Shown here piece by piece: positions 11,921-24,600 of a stretch of 64,000 nucleotides of DNA (its first letter is position 1; each line of letters starts with the position of its first letter). The stretch is from Quercus robur. Its lineage: Eukaryota > Streptophyta > Magnoliopsida > Fagales > Fagaceae. The position numbers and the translations under genes were made by a program. The notes beneath the pieces were generated by a model. The model was not told the origin of the DNA. It made no database searches and saw nothing but the letters and a program-made list of their open reading frames with translations. The stretch is from positions 67,043,862 to 67,107,861 of the forward strand of contig NC_065535.1 of the NCBI RefSeq assembly GCF_932294415.1, in the 5' to 3' direction.

Positions 11921-12391
11921 GGGAAAGAAAAGAAGCATTTTAGCTATCTTGCCATCAAGTCCAAAGACCATGGGTATTTATATGGTTGTAAATATTGAAT
12001 GGTTGTTGTGGGGCCCAATAATTTGTGGCCCTGGCCCATTTATTCATTGGGGCCCAAGGCCCGAGCCGAGGAAGGTTATGGCCCAAGATCGGTAATACAA
12101 GTACAAAACAGTCTTGGGACACAGCCAAGGACGATTTAGTCCTCGGCATATTCGAGGTCTCACTGGAAGGAAGGGCAAAAACGGTATAGGAACAGTTTGG
12201 AAAAAAATCTAAAACATCTAGGTCAATAGAGAAGGATATGCTGGAAAGTATAACGACCAGGGAAAGCTGCCCTTACTGCCATTCAATACTCTGCATCTGA
12301 CAGAGCCATACTCTCCAGCTTTTACAACCACCCCCAACCACTCCGGATATGGGCTGATGGGACAAGTATCAATCTTGGAAAAGTCGATCCT

Positions 12392-12430
12392 ACACGTGGA
12401 CGGAGGATAAGGAATGCATGCTAGTATAAA
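12392..12430 (+). promoter_or_regulatory. LTR promoter: G-box and TATA box
   Basis: ACACGTGG (a G-box/ABRE-type core) at 12392-12399 is followed about 25-30 bp later by a GTATAAAAGG TATA box. The same pair is found in the LTRs of B (about 21945 and 21967) and C (about 38864 and 38896), which implies a conserved U3 promoter. Confidence 0.55.
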
Positions 12431-12935
12431 AGGAAAAGTAAGCAATCCAGAGCAGGGGTTGGGAAAAATGGCCAAAAACCAGAGTCTCCCAGCCCGCCTC
12501 CAGGAGAAAGACTCCTAGGGCGATCACGATTTAACTATGTACGGACACCACGAAAAACCTACCGTCTGGCGACTAAGGCCTAGCCTTTCAAACCCACGCT
12601 CTATAAATGATATTGTTTGAGCATTTTTATGTGCGAACCCAACACTACTATGGGTCGTCACAAATCGTGTCCTTACAATTGGTGCTGTCTGTGGGGAAGG
12701 CTTGTGTTTTGGCACAGGTAATGGGTTGAGACAATCCCTCACATCATTTCCAACAGCCGGATGTAGTGTTCTAGCGTAAAGTTCCACTAGGGGCTATGTT
12801 TCTTTACTAGGGGCTGCGCTTCGTAGCGTCAACAGCACGAATGGTTCTAGGGGCTTGGCCGGGGAGCTAATTCCCCTCAAACCAAGGTCCCACGCCATAG
12901 TCGAGGGGGTAATTCCCCCAACTACTTATCAAAAT

Positions 12936-13275
12936 CGGTCCTCGGACTCAAACCTATGGGGAAACCAACTACTTAGCTACTTATCAAAATCAAGTTTTGG
13001 ACAGAACCAACTACTTAGCTACTTATCAAAATCAAGTTTTGGACAGAACCAAGGTATTGCATGGTTCTTGGACTCAAACCTATGGGGAAACCAACTACTT
13101 AGCTACTTATCAAAATCAAATTTTGAACAGAACCAAGGTATTGCATGGTCCTCGGACTCAAACCTATGGGGAAACCAACTACTTAGCTACTTATCAAAAT
13201 CAAGTTTTGGACAGAACCAAGGTATTGCATGGTCCTCGGACTCAAACCTATGGGGAAACCAACTTCTTAGCTACT
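12936..13275 (+). repeat. 84-bp minisatellite of LTR element A
   Basis: The core 'ttttggacagaaccaagg' followed by a ggactcaaacctatgggg block recurs at an exact 84-bp spacing (the ggactc motif at 13070, 13154 and 13238), with an irregular first unit 126 bp earlier (12944). The linker between cores is acttagctacttatcaaaat. Because 84 is a multiple of 3, the repeat keeps one frame open, which explains the 160-codon open frame here; I see no protein family in it. Confidence 0.9.
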
Positions 13276-13489
13276 TAATAAAAATTCTAAAGTTGCTCAA
13301 TCCTCTGATCAAAAACCAGAAGAGGTTAAAGCTATGAAAGTTATTAGGAAGATGGTGAAACACCTTATTACTCAGCAACCTGTAGGGGCTGTTCATTTTT
13401 GGGTTATATGTCTTCGGATGATTACCTCATACACCGCACCGAGCATTCAGCTGTCATCTCGGCTATTTTGGGGTAAGTGTTGCTTTCTC

Positions 13490-13850
13490 AGGTCAGCATT
13501 ATTGTGCCAAACAACTCTATTAAGTTCATAATAATATCTTTTCCTTAGCAAGGGTTTTGACCCTAAGTGTCATTTGTTCAAATTGGTATTATTGTGCCGA
13601 ACAACACTCGTAAGTTCATGATAACGTCTTTTTTCTTGGTAAGGGATTTCGGCCCTAAGTATTGTGTTCTCAGGTCGGCGGTATTGTGCCAGGTAGCCCT
13701 AATAAGCTCATCATAATATCTTTTCCTTTTCTTCTTAATAAGGATTTCAGCCCTAAGTATCATTTGTTCGATTCAGTATTATTAATTCGGATAGTTTCAG
13801 TAAGCACAGAGCATGATCTTTTTATTAACTGGGATTTCGGCCCTAGGCAT
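13490..13850 (+). repeat. second tandem repeat of LTR element A (about 110-120 bp, about 3-4 units)
   Basis: Units share 'cagcattattgtgcc', 'taagttcataataatatctt' and 'gatttcggccctaagtatc'-like blocks with lengths that vary by several bases. One unit of the same sequence is present in element B (about 23403-23480) and a degenerate one in C (about 41110-41190), so the array expanded within A. Confidence 0.75.
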
Positions 13851-15678
13851 CGTTCAAAGTATGGAAATAAAAGAGAAGTCGCAAAGTAGCGTCTATTTAC
13901 GACATATCCATTCCAAAAAAGAAAAGAGATAGAACATACGAAGTAAAGCAATGATAATTTTTATTAATATAAAGGGGTATTACAGTGTACAAAGAAGGGC
14001 TTAAACAAGCCTATATAGAAAACGAATTACTAAAACAATAAAAAAAAAAAAAAACAAACGAACAGCCAGAAATCTTTTTTAAGCTTTGCTCCCAAGTCTT
14101 TCCAAACTCTGCTCCATTAGCATCCATATTGAGAGGAGGACCTTCCTTGGTGGGAGAGGAGAAGAAGAGGAAGAAGGAAAAGCACCAGGATGGATCTGGT
14201 GGTGGAAAGAAGAAGAAAGAGAGGCAAAAGGAGGCACCAGTGAAGGAAGAGAGGAAGAAGCAGGGATACTTTGTCCCTGCGTCAATCCTAACTCCTAACA
14301 CGCTGGTGCCATGTTAGCTATGCTCATAAGAGAGCGGCTGGTATTGGTAATGGGTGACCCCAGCTCAGTCGTGCCAAAAGTTTGACGTGACGAGCCCCTA
14401 CTTCGGATTTTGGCTGAAAGGAGGGTAAGAAAGATCTTGAGTCTCTGCCATCCCTGCCCTGACCGAGCCATTTTAAGCTTCATAAGAGCATGGTATTTCT
14501 GGGAAGGGTGTGGTTCCTTCATTACTTACTCCTATCTCGAACGTAACACAATTTAAGGTGTAACTAGCGGATAAAGTAAACTCTGGAGGAGGCTAAGTGT
14601 TTCAGATTTCAGAAGGATAAAAAGGGTCTCTGTACAAGAGAAATAACCTCTTGCTTTTCTTCTTATATGAAGGGCAAAACGGAAGGTATTTAATCCATCC
14701 AGATTTCCAAGAAAATCTGTAAACGAGAATATGCCCATTCCACTTCCCCACACCGTCAATAACCGTCGAATTTAAATGGTCTCGTAAAGGGAAATCATTA
14801 AAGGCGCGTTTTGGATAAGCAAAACGGCAGGAACGCATTGTGAATGAATTTAGAGGAATGTCTCGTAGCCTGATATGTTTCCTGGGTAGATGAAGAGACA
14901 CCAACATTAATGAAGGACCGAGTTAAACGAGCCGTAATAAAGGCTTGGCATTACCAAAACCCTCCTCTCCAACCAAGAGGTCGGACAATAGGATTTTGAG
15001 GGGCTATTGTGGGGCCCAATAATTTGTGGCCCTGGCCCATTTATTCATTAGGGCCCAAGGCCCGAGCCGAGGAAGGTTATGGCCTAGGATCGGTAATACA
15101 AGTACAAAACAGTCTTGGGACACAGCCGAGGACGATTCAGTCCTCGGCATATCCGAGGTCTCATTGGAAGGAAGGGCAAAAACGGTATAGGAACAGTTTG
15201 GAAAAAAATCTAAAACATCTAGGTCAATAGAGAAAGATACGCTGGAAAGTATAACAACCAGGAAAAGCTGCCCTTACTGCCATTCAATACTCTGCATCTG
15301 ACAGAGCCATACTCTCCAGCTTTTACAACCACCCCCAACCACTCCGGATATGGGTTAATGGGACAAGTATCAGTCTTGGAAAAGTCGATCCTACACGTGA
15401 ACGGAGGATAAGGAATGCATGCTAGTATAAAAGGAAAAGTAAGCAATCCAGAGCAGGGGCTGGGAAAAATGGCCAAAAACCAGAGCCTCCCAGCCCGCTT
15501 TCAGGAGAAAGACTCTTAAGGCGATCACGATTTAACTATGTACGGACACCATGAAAAACCCACCGTCTGGTGACTAAGGCCTAGCCTTTCAAACCCACGC
15601 TCTATAAATGATATTGTTTGGGCCTTTTTACGTGCGAACCCAACACTACCATGGGTCGTCACAAATCGTGTCCTTACA

Positions 15679-17529
15679 GTTGTTATTTATGAATCTCCAT
15701 TTTAAAATAGTAATCTAAAAAAAAAAAAAAAAAAACATTTCACTATTTTTACTATCTTGTCATCTAGTCCAAAGGTCAACGGTGTTTAAATATTTATATG
15801 TATTGAATGGTTGTTATATTTATATTAATTTCCAAAGGGAGTCTTCATTTTAAAATGCTAGTTCAAATAAATCACAAAACAATAATGACATAAAATAAAA
15901 TCAACAACAATCACTCATTAATTTTAAATTTTTTATTGAGTATGGATTATTAATAAACTAATTATGTTAGTCATATCATATACTATATAATAAAAGTTAG
16001 GTTTAAACGCTGTAGCAATGTCATATGGTTTCACCATGTTGTATAAATTTTTAAGATTTTTATATTTTACAAATATATAAATTTTTTATTCTCTTATAAT
16101 TTTTAAGTTGATAAAATATATCTTAAATTTCGTACTTATTAACAACTTTTTTTTTTTTTGGATAAAGTGGCAGTTGTCTCTTCGTATCAATTACTTCTTT
16201 TATGATTCATGTAATTTTTTTTTTTAGTAAATTTATAAAACAAAGAATGCATCCACGCATGACGCAACATGTGTGTAACCCAAAACAACTTGATGATTAA
16301 AGGTTATTTGATCCAGTCGGATGGATTATAGCCACGAAAATAAGGAAAAAGAATCCAGCCAAATAAAATCTAACATATCAAAGTTCTTGTCAACAAAACC
16401 AAAGAAAGAGAGAGAAACTGTCACTGGTCTGCATTGGATTTCTATTTTCTTTCCTTTTCTGTGAAAGAAGCGTCATAAAGTGGGAGGTCAAAAATCACAA
16501 CGGTCGCTTCCACAAATGTGACTTCTTATCCGAAATGATAGATAAGTACATATCTAATATCTTGGTTTAGCTTATAAACTATAGCATATTAGCACTTGCT
16601 AGTTTCAAGAATGTCTAAATAATATCAAGACTGAATGCAATAAATCAAAACTCTATTACTATAATTTTATTCATAACAGAGATTTGAAAATAAAATAAAG
16701 AAAATGAAATAAAATTATTTATGAAAACTAATTTAAAGCACGCTAATGTCACCCATATGGTACGATAACCACCGCGGAGTTTAAGAGGATGGAAGAGAAA
16801 GAAAATAATAATCACCTTAGTTGCTTAATTTTTTTCTAAGTAAATAATAGAAGTGAAATAATATTTCTCTTTTATATATATTAATATTTAACTTGTGCAA
16901 TACGCAAGAACATTGTACATTTTTAAAATACCATTAACTTGATATAACAATACAATAAATTAAAAATTAAAAACAATTGTATAAAACAACGTAAGCAATG
17001 ATCTTAGCATGGTCCAAAGACTTGTGTACAAATATTTTTATATCTTTTTATTTTATTCTAAACCGTATTCTTTATTATCCTCTTAATTAACATGTATAAA
17101 AGGTATACAATAATAATTTTTTTTTAAAAAAAAAAACTCCAACTTTCTATGGAATTTATCAAAGTTTTGATTGGAAATTTTTTACATCACACACTATGAC
17201 TAAGAACGAAAATTTGGAAAACAATTTAATGGGTTCTAATTGAAATAACACCTCACATAATAAAGAAATAGTGGAAGGTATGGTTGTGAAACTTGCCGTT
17301 CAAGCAAGAAGACGGAGAAAACTGTCCACAATTCCACATGTAGTTTGTAATTACAAATTTACAACACAAATTTCGGAAGATTCACTAGGATTTTCTTTCA
17401 AACAAATACAACTTTATTAAAACACAAAAACAATCTGCTACAAGGACATACGCCTCAATCACCATATCTTGAAACAAATACACAAAGTAATTGAGATAAA
17501 AGCATTGAAGCAAATACAATTACCACTAA
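15679..17529. other. AT-rich intergenic DNA, no gene seen
   Basis: No coding region, RNA gene or clearly bounded repeat was found. The last few hundred bases before 17530 are the 3' flank of the glycosyltransferase gene on the minus strand. Confidence 0.6.
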
Positions 17530-18954
17530 TTAACTAGGATTTATACAACTGCATATGTTTTTCGAATGCGATATTAGGTAATCAAGGAAGCTATCCAAGT
17601 ATCGATCTTGACTTGTCCTGTCTCCAAACAAGGCCTTCATCTCCTTAGCCTTGTCCCTGTAAATCTTGCCCTCTTCCTCTACTATCACCATCCTTAAAGA
17701 CTTAGCCACCGAGTCCCTAGTGAATGATCCATCATGCTCATTCCTCGGTATTAAATACCCAATATGTTTTTCTTCCAAAACCTTAGCATTAATCCCCTGG
17801 TCTGCATAGAAGGTCAATAATATGAGAGCTCTCTCAAACTGAAGTGCTTCCACCACAGAGCTCCACCCAGAGTGTGTGAAAAATCCACCAATGGAGTCAT
17901 GAGCTAAAATCTTGAGCTGAGGTACCCAACTCGTACACACCAATCCTTGTCCTTTGGTTCGCTCCTCGAACCCTTCTGGCAACTCGATCAACTCAGTATC
18001 AGCTTGGCCACGTCGAGTTCTTAGTACCAAGAAGAAGGGTAAGTTGGATTGTTCTAACCCAAGAGCAATCTCAGTGAGTTCCTCTTGACTAGGCTTCGCT
18101 TCACTCCCAAATGCTACGTACACTACAGAACCTTTGGCTTGCTTATCCAACCAGTCTTTCATCCACAACCAAGTCACAGTTTCATCACCATTGTCGTACA
18201 CAACAGTGGGAAGTTGACCAACGGGAAGAACAGGTTTCCGGTGAAGATCCTCAAGAACTCGTAGCCATTCTGGTTCGAATTCCACGCTGCTTCTCACGGC
18301 CACTATGTCACAGCCATCGAGCACTTCCACGGCTCGAAAAATCTCTGAGACGTCGGACTTGTCGGTGCTTATGCCGCCTTGAAAGACTTTCATGACCTCG
18401 AAGAAGCGCATTGTCACCGTGGTTGGGAATGGGACCCAGGTGGGCGGCACAGTAAAATCCTCGGGGTTCTTACGCTCACCAAGATGGGCTTTGGAGCCGA
18501 TGAAACTGAGAAAAGCCGCAGTGACTGTGCTGAAGAAGGCGTTTGAGATGCCGAGTTTACGGGCTATACTTGGTAACCAATAAGGAGCATAGTCGTAAAG
18601 AAGCCAGTCTGGGTGTGAGTCTTGTAGGAACCGAGCCATGGAGTCTTGGAGAGCATCATAAGCCTTCTTGAGGTACGGGAGTTTGTTGTTTGGGACATCA
18701 ATGGTGGCCTCGGCATCTTCTGGGAGGTTTTCCACGTGGGGTAATGGAAGCCTCACCAAGTCTATGTGGGAAGCCAAACTGGGAGTGAGTTTTGGGAGGC
18801 GATCAATGTTTCGAGGGGTGGATATGAAGGAGATATGGTGACCCTTTTGAGCCATAAGCTTGGCGAGCTCGAGGTAGGGGATCATATGGCCAAAAGCTAG
18901 CCATGGGAACATGGCTATGTGGAGCTTCTTCTTCTTGTTGGGCATGGAATCCAT
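17530..18954 (-). CDS. family 1 UDP-glycosyltransferase, UGT91 type
   Basis: This single-exon gene encodes 474 residues, typical for plant UGTs. I choose the Met at 18954 (MDSMPNKKKK) because family members begin close to the LHIAMFPWLAFGH block; an in-frame ATG lies 13 codons upstream. The enzyme should transfer a sugar from a UDP donor to a small cytosolic acceptor. The likely catalytic His is at about residue 23 (FGHM). The C-terminal donor-binding PSPG box runs from WVPQLKILAHDSIGGFFTHS to FYADQ, ending in the Gln usual for glucose- or rhamnose-using enzymes. The context FTRDSVAKSLRMVIVEEEGK is typical of UGT91 members, often annotated as UDP-rhamnose:rhamnosyltransferases acting on flavonoid glycosides. 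Acceptor and donor cannot be read from sequence. An oddity is Glu in ALQFERALILL, where relatives usually have Gly. No neighbouring UGT copies are seen. Confidence 0.95.
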   Translation of the reverse strand: MDSMPNKKKKLHIAMFPWLAFGHMIPYLELAKLMAQKGHHISFISTPRNIDRLPKLTPSLASHIDLVRLPLPHVENLPEDAEATIDVPNNKLPYLKKAYDALQDSMARFLQDSHPDWLLYDYAPYWLPSIARKLGISNAFFSTVTAAFLSFIGSKAHLGERKNPEDFTVPPTWVPFPTTVTMRFFEVMKVFQGGISTDKSDVSEIFRAVEVLDGCDIVAVRSSVEFEPEWLRVLEDLHRKPVLPVGQLPTVVYDNGDETVTWLWMKDWLDKQAKGSVVYVAFGSEAKPSQEELTEIALGLEQSNLPFFLVLRTRRGQADTELIELPEGFEERTKGQGLVCTSWVPQLKILAHDSIGGFFTHSGWSSVVEALQFERALILLTFYADQGINAKVLEEKHIGYLIPRNEHDGSFTRDSVAKSLRMVIVEEEGKIYRDKAKEMKALFGDRTSQDRYLDSFLDYLISHSKNICSCINPS

Positions 18955-19504
18955 AGTTAGATCTTTCTCTTCACAGGAGATATGAATGAACAATTTGATG
19001 TTATATTATTGCTCTCTTGTTACCGTTGACATTGGAAAAGGGGAAAAAAGAAAGATGGAACGGATGAGAACAGAGGCCACCGGTTTGTGAGAGTAAAAAA
19101 ACATACAATAGAGAAGGAGAAGTATTAGTGCCATAAATTAGTGCATAATTTTATCAACAATTCACTTATGTGGCGAGATATAACTAGTAAAAGAATGATG
19201 ATGGGTCATCCTTTGAACCAACCACAACTCGCAAGGCGCGTTGTGGGCGATGTACAGTATAATTTGTGGCACCAAAATTTTTCATATTGAAGATGAAGTT
19301 GATACTTTGATAATTTGTGGTCATTTATTTTTGAGAAGCGGACCCACAGGAATGATAAATGCTCTAGAGATGACATTCCCGTGGGCTGTGGGGAATGGTT
19401 TTTCTTGGATGGTACATTATTTATGTAATGGTTTTTTTTTTTTTTCAAACATTGTATTTGTTTAAAAATTTGAATATTTATAATATAAATAACTATTTTA
19501 TAAA

Positions 19505-20208
19505 TGTAAGGACTCGATTCGTAATGACTCCAAGATAATATTGGGCTCGTACGTAAAGAGGGCCCAAACAATATCATTTGTAGAGCGTGGATTTGGAAGG
19601 CTAAGTCCTGGGTCACATGACCGTGGTTTGTCGTGGTGTTCATACAGAGTTAAATCGTGTTCGTTCGAGGAGCCTTTCTCCTGGAGGCGAACTGGGAGAC
19701 TCTGGTTCTTGGCCATTTTTCCCAGCCCCGTTCTTGGTGCATTAACCTTCACATTATATAGCCCTTCTTGGTTGATCTTAGCCCTCCACTTGTTGATCAG
19801 GCAGGTGCCTACTTCAGTACCCGTCCCATCAGCTGTCCCTCCTTACTTTCTGTTAGTTGCGATGATCGAAGTCACCCTGTCCAAGCGTCTTTTCTCATTA
19901 ACATGGTTAGGACATTGGCGGATGCATTTAATGCGGAGGGGATGTATTCACCCTGTACCAGTTTCGCACCGTACCCCCACGTGGGTCCCATTCTACTCGC
20001 ATCTTTTTCAGGGGGCTTTTTGGGGGCAGCCTTCAACGAGACGTTGCTCTTCCCTTTGAAGTCTTGGAGTGCCGAGGATAGGGTCATCCTCGGCTGTTCC
20101 CCCCGACACTTCGGCCTTTCCTCATTCGTCCTCGGCAAATACCCTCCTCGGCACGGGCCCCGGGCCCTAATAGAGCGTGGGCCAGATCATAAGTTCCCTG
20201 GCCCCACA
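19505..20208 (-). mobile_element. solo LTR, inverted orientation
   Basis: Read on the minus strand this 704-bp LTR begins TGTGGGGCCAG and ends GAGTCCTTACA. It is flanked by the perfect 5-bp duplication ATAAA (19500-19504 and 20209-20213). It is related to the LTRs of A and B by its termini and its gccgagga-rich body. Open frames inside it are not genes. Confidence 0.87.
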
Positions 20209-21609
20209 ATAAATATTAACGGTAATTTTAGAATGTATGCCGAAATAAGCTGGTGATATCAATACCAAAATATTTTATTCTAATGAAAAAACCAAAATAT
20301 GTATTGAAATGGTATTCATAATATTAGTTTCCGCAAGTAGTCATGAATAAATTATCAAAGAAAAAAAAAATCTATGGGTAAGATAAGTAGTAAACAATAA
20401 CGTTTCTTCACCATCATTGCTGTTCTTTGTCACCTATTGAAGTTCTAAAAACAACAATACCAATCTTGGGTTTGGTGGTGTGTTTTAGTTAACTTAACTG
20501 GTCAAATTTGTTGTTGTTGAAATCAATTGATGTGTTGGTCTAATCATAAATAGTAATTATCATAAAATAGATACCAAAATATTCAAATATCTAACCAAAA
20601 AATTCTTGAATTTGGTGGTTAGTTTTATCATTTGTATGTTCTTGTCTTCAGGATCCAAGATCAAAGTTGGTGGGGGGAAGAAGAAATCTTTTCCTTTCCC
20701 CTTTATGTATATGATCCTATCGCAATTTAGTTCACAAAACTATTTACAGTAATATTTGACCTTTTAAGGTTTGAACTAAAATGAAATTGTTAAAATTCGG
20801 TCTCAAGTATCCCTAATGATTTTATTTTAGTTTTATTTATTTATTTTGGAATATCAATTTAGTTTAAATTTTAGAAGGTTAAAACCTAACAATTGAAAAA
20901 GCTTGTGGGTCTAAATTGTTATTAGCCAGGACCACAAAAAGGTAACTTGTAATTTACACTAAAAACAAATTAGACTTGAGACAAGCACCACGCGGATTAT
21001 ATTAAGTTTTTCAATTAAATTCAAATACATAATTGTATTAATTGATGAAAAACAAATAATGTTTATCTTTATTTTTTATTGATAATTATTTTTAACACAA
21101 CTATATATTTAAATGTAATTGAGGATCATACCTTACTTATAAATAAGTTTTAGTCTTCGTTTATCAAAAAAAAAAAAAAGTTTTAGTATTTGTTTTTATA
21201 TGTAAACTAATATATAACTTGTGCATATGTACGATAATTAAAAATAGTTATAATTTCACACATATATGGGTTCAAATTATTCTCGGTGTAAGAGTTAGAC
21301 ATTTTTTAAGTTATAGATGAGTTTCTCTCTCTCTCTCTCTTTTAATTTTTAATTTAGTTTTTTTTAAAAATATATATATACACATAAGTTTACTCTTTCT
21401 ATTATTATTATTTTTGTTTATTGGGTTTTTTATGGTTTATTTATATTAGACTATTCATTTTTTGCACAATATTAACTCACCTAGAACAAAAATTTTTTTT
21501 AAAAAAAAAAAAAATCTTACATAGGATGCTTGGCGTAAAATTTGATAACAATTGGAATCTAATTTAGAATCTAATTGAATTTTTTCTTAGCATTGGCTTT
21601 AATTATATA
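20209..21609. other. AT-rich intergenic DNA ahead of LTR element B
   Basis: No gene is seen. The last roughly 320 bp (from about 21275) are a diverged version of the spacer that separates the extra LTRs downstream of element B; the rest is unassigned. Confidence 0.6.
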
Positions 21610-24600
21610 TGTGGGGTCAGAGAATTTATGACCTCAGCCCATTTTATATTAAGGCCCAAGGCCTAGGCCGAGGAGAGATATTGCCGAGGACGCACCATGG
21701 GAGTCCAGAACGGCCTAGGGATGTGGCTGAGGATGACCTTGTGCTCGGCATCCCATAGTGCCCCTAAAAGGAAGGGCGAGCACAATGCAAGAGCAGCCCA
21801 AGTAAAAGGTTGCCAATACTGCAATAAAGCACTCTGCACCTGACAGGACCATACTCTTCAGCTTTTACAGCCACCCCCAACCACTTTAGGTATGGGCTGA
21901 CAGGATAAGTCCTAAACCCTAGAAAATTGAGCTTACACGTGGACGCTGGAGAGAGGGTAAATGCTAATATAAAAAGGAGAAAGAAGCAATACAGAAAGGG
22001 GGGACAACCCGTCTCCCAAACCATGGAGTCCTAGAAAAAGGAGGATAATAAGAGCACAAAGCTCCATACGCTCCTCGGACGAGGTTCAGTGACCGGAACC
22101 ACCAAAACCGTTGTCCGGTAACCAAGGCCTACTCTTTCAAACCCACGCTCTACAAATTATATTGTTTGGGCCTTTAACGTGCGAACCCAACACCATCTTG
22201 GGGTCGTTACAAATTGAGTCCTTACAATTGGCGACGTCTGTGGGAAAGGCTTGTGCGTTGGCCCAGGCGGTGGAACGAGAAGTCCTTCCATCACTTCTCG
22301 CAGCCCGTTGTTGTGTCTTAACATCAAGTTCCACTAGGGGCTGCGCTTCGAAACGTTAGTAACGCAGACTGTTCCAGGGGCTTTCAACGTTGGATCAATG
22401 TCCCACACCTTGACCGAGGGGCTAATCCCCCAAGGGGCTAACCTCGTCATACTTAAAAAAGCTAAGTTTTGGACAGAACCAAGGTATTGTATGGTCCTCG
22501 GACTTAAGCCTATGGGGAAACCAACTACTTAAAAAAGTTAAGTTTTGGACATAACCAAGGTATTGTATGGTCCTCGGACTCAAGCCTATGGAGAAACCAA
22601 TTACTTAAAAAAGCTAAGTTTTGGACAGAACTAGGGCATTGCATGGTCCTCGGACTCAAGCCTATGAGGAAACCAACTACTTAAAAAAGCTAAGTTTTGG
22701 ACAGAACCAAGGTATTGTATGGTCCTAGGACTCAAGCCTATGGGGAAACCAACTACTTAAAAAAGCTAAGTTTTGGACAGAACGAAGGTATTGTATGGTC
22801 CTCGGACTCAAACCTATGGGGAAACCAACTACTTAAAAAAGCTAAGTTTTGGACAGAACCAAGGTATTGTATTGTCCTTGGATTCAAACCTATGGGGAAA
22901 CCAACTACTTAAAAAGCTAAGTTTTTGACAGAACAAGGTATTGCATGGTCCTTGGACTCAAACCTATGGGGAAACCAACTACTTAAAAAACTAAGCTTTG
23001 GACAGAACCAAGGTATTGCATGGTCCTCGGACTCAAACCTATGGGGAAACCAACCACTTAAGAAGAATTCTAGGTTGCTCAGACCTACAGGAAGGTTATT
23101 TATTAAAAGTCGGATTAAGTCCTAGACGGAATGAAGATCCCAACCTGTCATCAGATCCTCAGTTCTAAGGGAACTGATGCAAACGAGCGTTTAAGTTCGG
23201 TACGGTCGTACTTCAGTCCTAGGACCGGATGCCAAAAATGGCTAAGGCTATGAAGGTTAGTAGGAAGGTGGCAAAGCACCCTAGTACTGGGCGACCCGCA
23301 TGGGCAGTTCATTTTGGGTTACCCATCCTCGGATGATTGCCTCCTACACGGTATCGAGCATTCAGCCGTCATCTAGGTTAATCTTAGGTATGTAACCTTT
23401 TTCAGGTCGGCATTATTGTGCCGAATAGTTTCAATACTCTTAGAATAATTTCTTTTCCTTAACAAGGGTTTCGACCCTAAGTATTGATTAGAATAATATA
23501 TATATATATATATATATAATCATATAATAGCACATCCATTCACAACATAGCTATTGCAAAAAAGAAAGAATACGTAGAATAAAATGATGTCAACTTTTGT
23601 TAATATAAAAAAGTAGTACAACGTACAATGAGGGGCTTAAACAAGCCTATATGGGAAGCTAATTACAAAAGCAAAAATGAAAAATACAAGGAAACGACAA
23701 GTCTTTCTAAACTCTGCTCCAGTAACGATTACGTATGAGAGGGTGACCCCCTTTGATGGAAGAGGAGAAGAAGAGGAAGAAGTAAAAGCACCAGGATGGA
23801 TCCGGTGATGGGAAAGAAGAAGAAGGGGAGGTAAAAGGAGGCACCAGTGAAGGAAGAGAAGAGGAAGCAGGGATACTTAATCCCTGCGTCAGCCTTGACT
23901 CCTATCACGCAAGTGCCATATTAGCTATGCTCGAAAGAGAGCGGATGGTACTGATGATGAGTAACCCCAGCTCCGTTGCACCAAAAATTTGATGTGATTA
24001 ACATCTGCTTCGAATAATCGCTTCGAATTTTGACTGAAGGAAGATGAAAAATATCTTGAGTCTCTGCCTACCCTGCCCTGACTGAGCCATCTTAAGCTTC
24101 GGAGTGACACGGTGCTTCTGGAGAGGATGTGGTTCCTTCACCCCCGCTTTTACCTCAGACATATCACACTCTAAGGTTTGGTTGTGCTGATAAGGAAAAC
24201 TTTGAGCGCAGCTGGAGGTTTAAAACTTTAGAAAGATTAAAGGGTCTCTATGTAAAGGAAGTAACCTCTTACCTTGCTTCTTATATGGAAGGCAAGTTTG
24301 GTGGCATTTAATCCATATAGATTTCCAAGAAGAACTACAAACGAGATAGTATCCACTCAACTCCCCCACGCCGTCTATAACCGTCAGATTTGAGTGGCCT
24401 CGTAAAGGGAATTTATTAAAGACACGCCTCGTACACTGAAACGGCAGGAGCGCATCGTGAGTAAATCTAAAAGAATGTCTCGTAACCCGGCGTATTTCCT
24501 AGGCAGATGAAGAGACATCGACATTAATGAGGGGCAAAGCTAGACAAACTGTAATAAAGGCTTTGCATTACCAAAACCCTCCTCTCCAACCAAGAGGTCG

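Larger units (their letters stand above)
10434..12001. other. intergenic DNA with MITEs
   Basis: No gene is seen between the 7-exon gene and LTR element A. The stretch contains a Tourist-like MITE, a hAT-type MITE and a poly-C/poly-A tract (listed separately). Confidence 0.6.
12007..15678 (+). mobile_element. LTR retrotransposon A, non-autonomous, structurally complete fossil
   Basis: The element is 3672 bp, with two LTRs of equal length (671 bp: 12007-12677 and 15008-15678) that begin TGTGGGGCCC and end TCCTTACA. A 5-bp duplication GTTGT flanks it (12002-12006, 15679-15683). A primer-binding-like segment (ATTGGTGCTGTCTGTGGGGA) follows the 5' LTR, and a GATTTTGAGGGGCTAT tract precedes the 3' LTR. 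The 2330-bp interior has no recognisable gag, protease, reverse transcriptase or integrase. It carries an 84-bp minisatellite (12936-13275), a second tandem repeat (about 13490-13850) and a purine-rich block (about 14130-14280). It is best called a LARD/TRIM-like derivative; the superfamily is undetermined. The LTRs differ by roughly 4 percent by eye, so insertion was probably a few million years ago, older than C. Confidence 0.9.

Noticed and set aside
14011-14317. Overlapping frames of 60-96 codons with Lys/Glu- or Phe/Ser-rich products
   Set aside because: They come from the purine-rich block of LTR element A, which is low in stops on either strand.
22451-23060. Regularly spaced direct repeats resembling a CRISPR array
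   Set aside because: The 'spacers' are also repeated, the host is a plant, and the array lies inside an LTR element, so it is a minisatellite.
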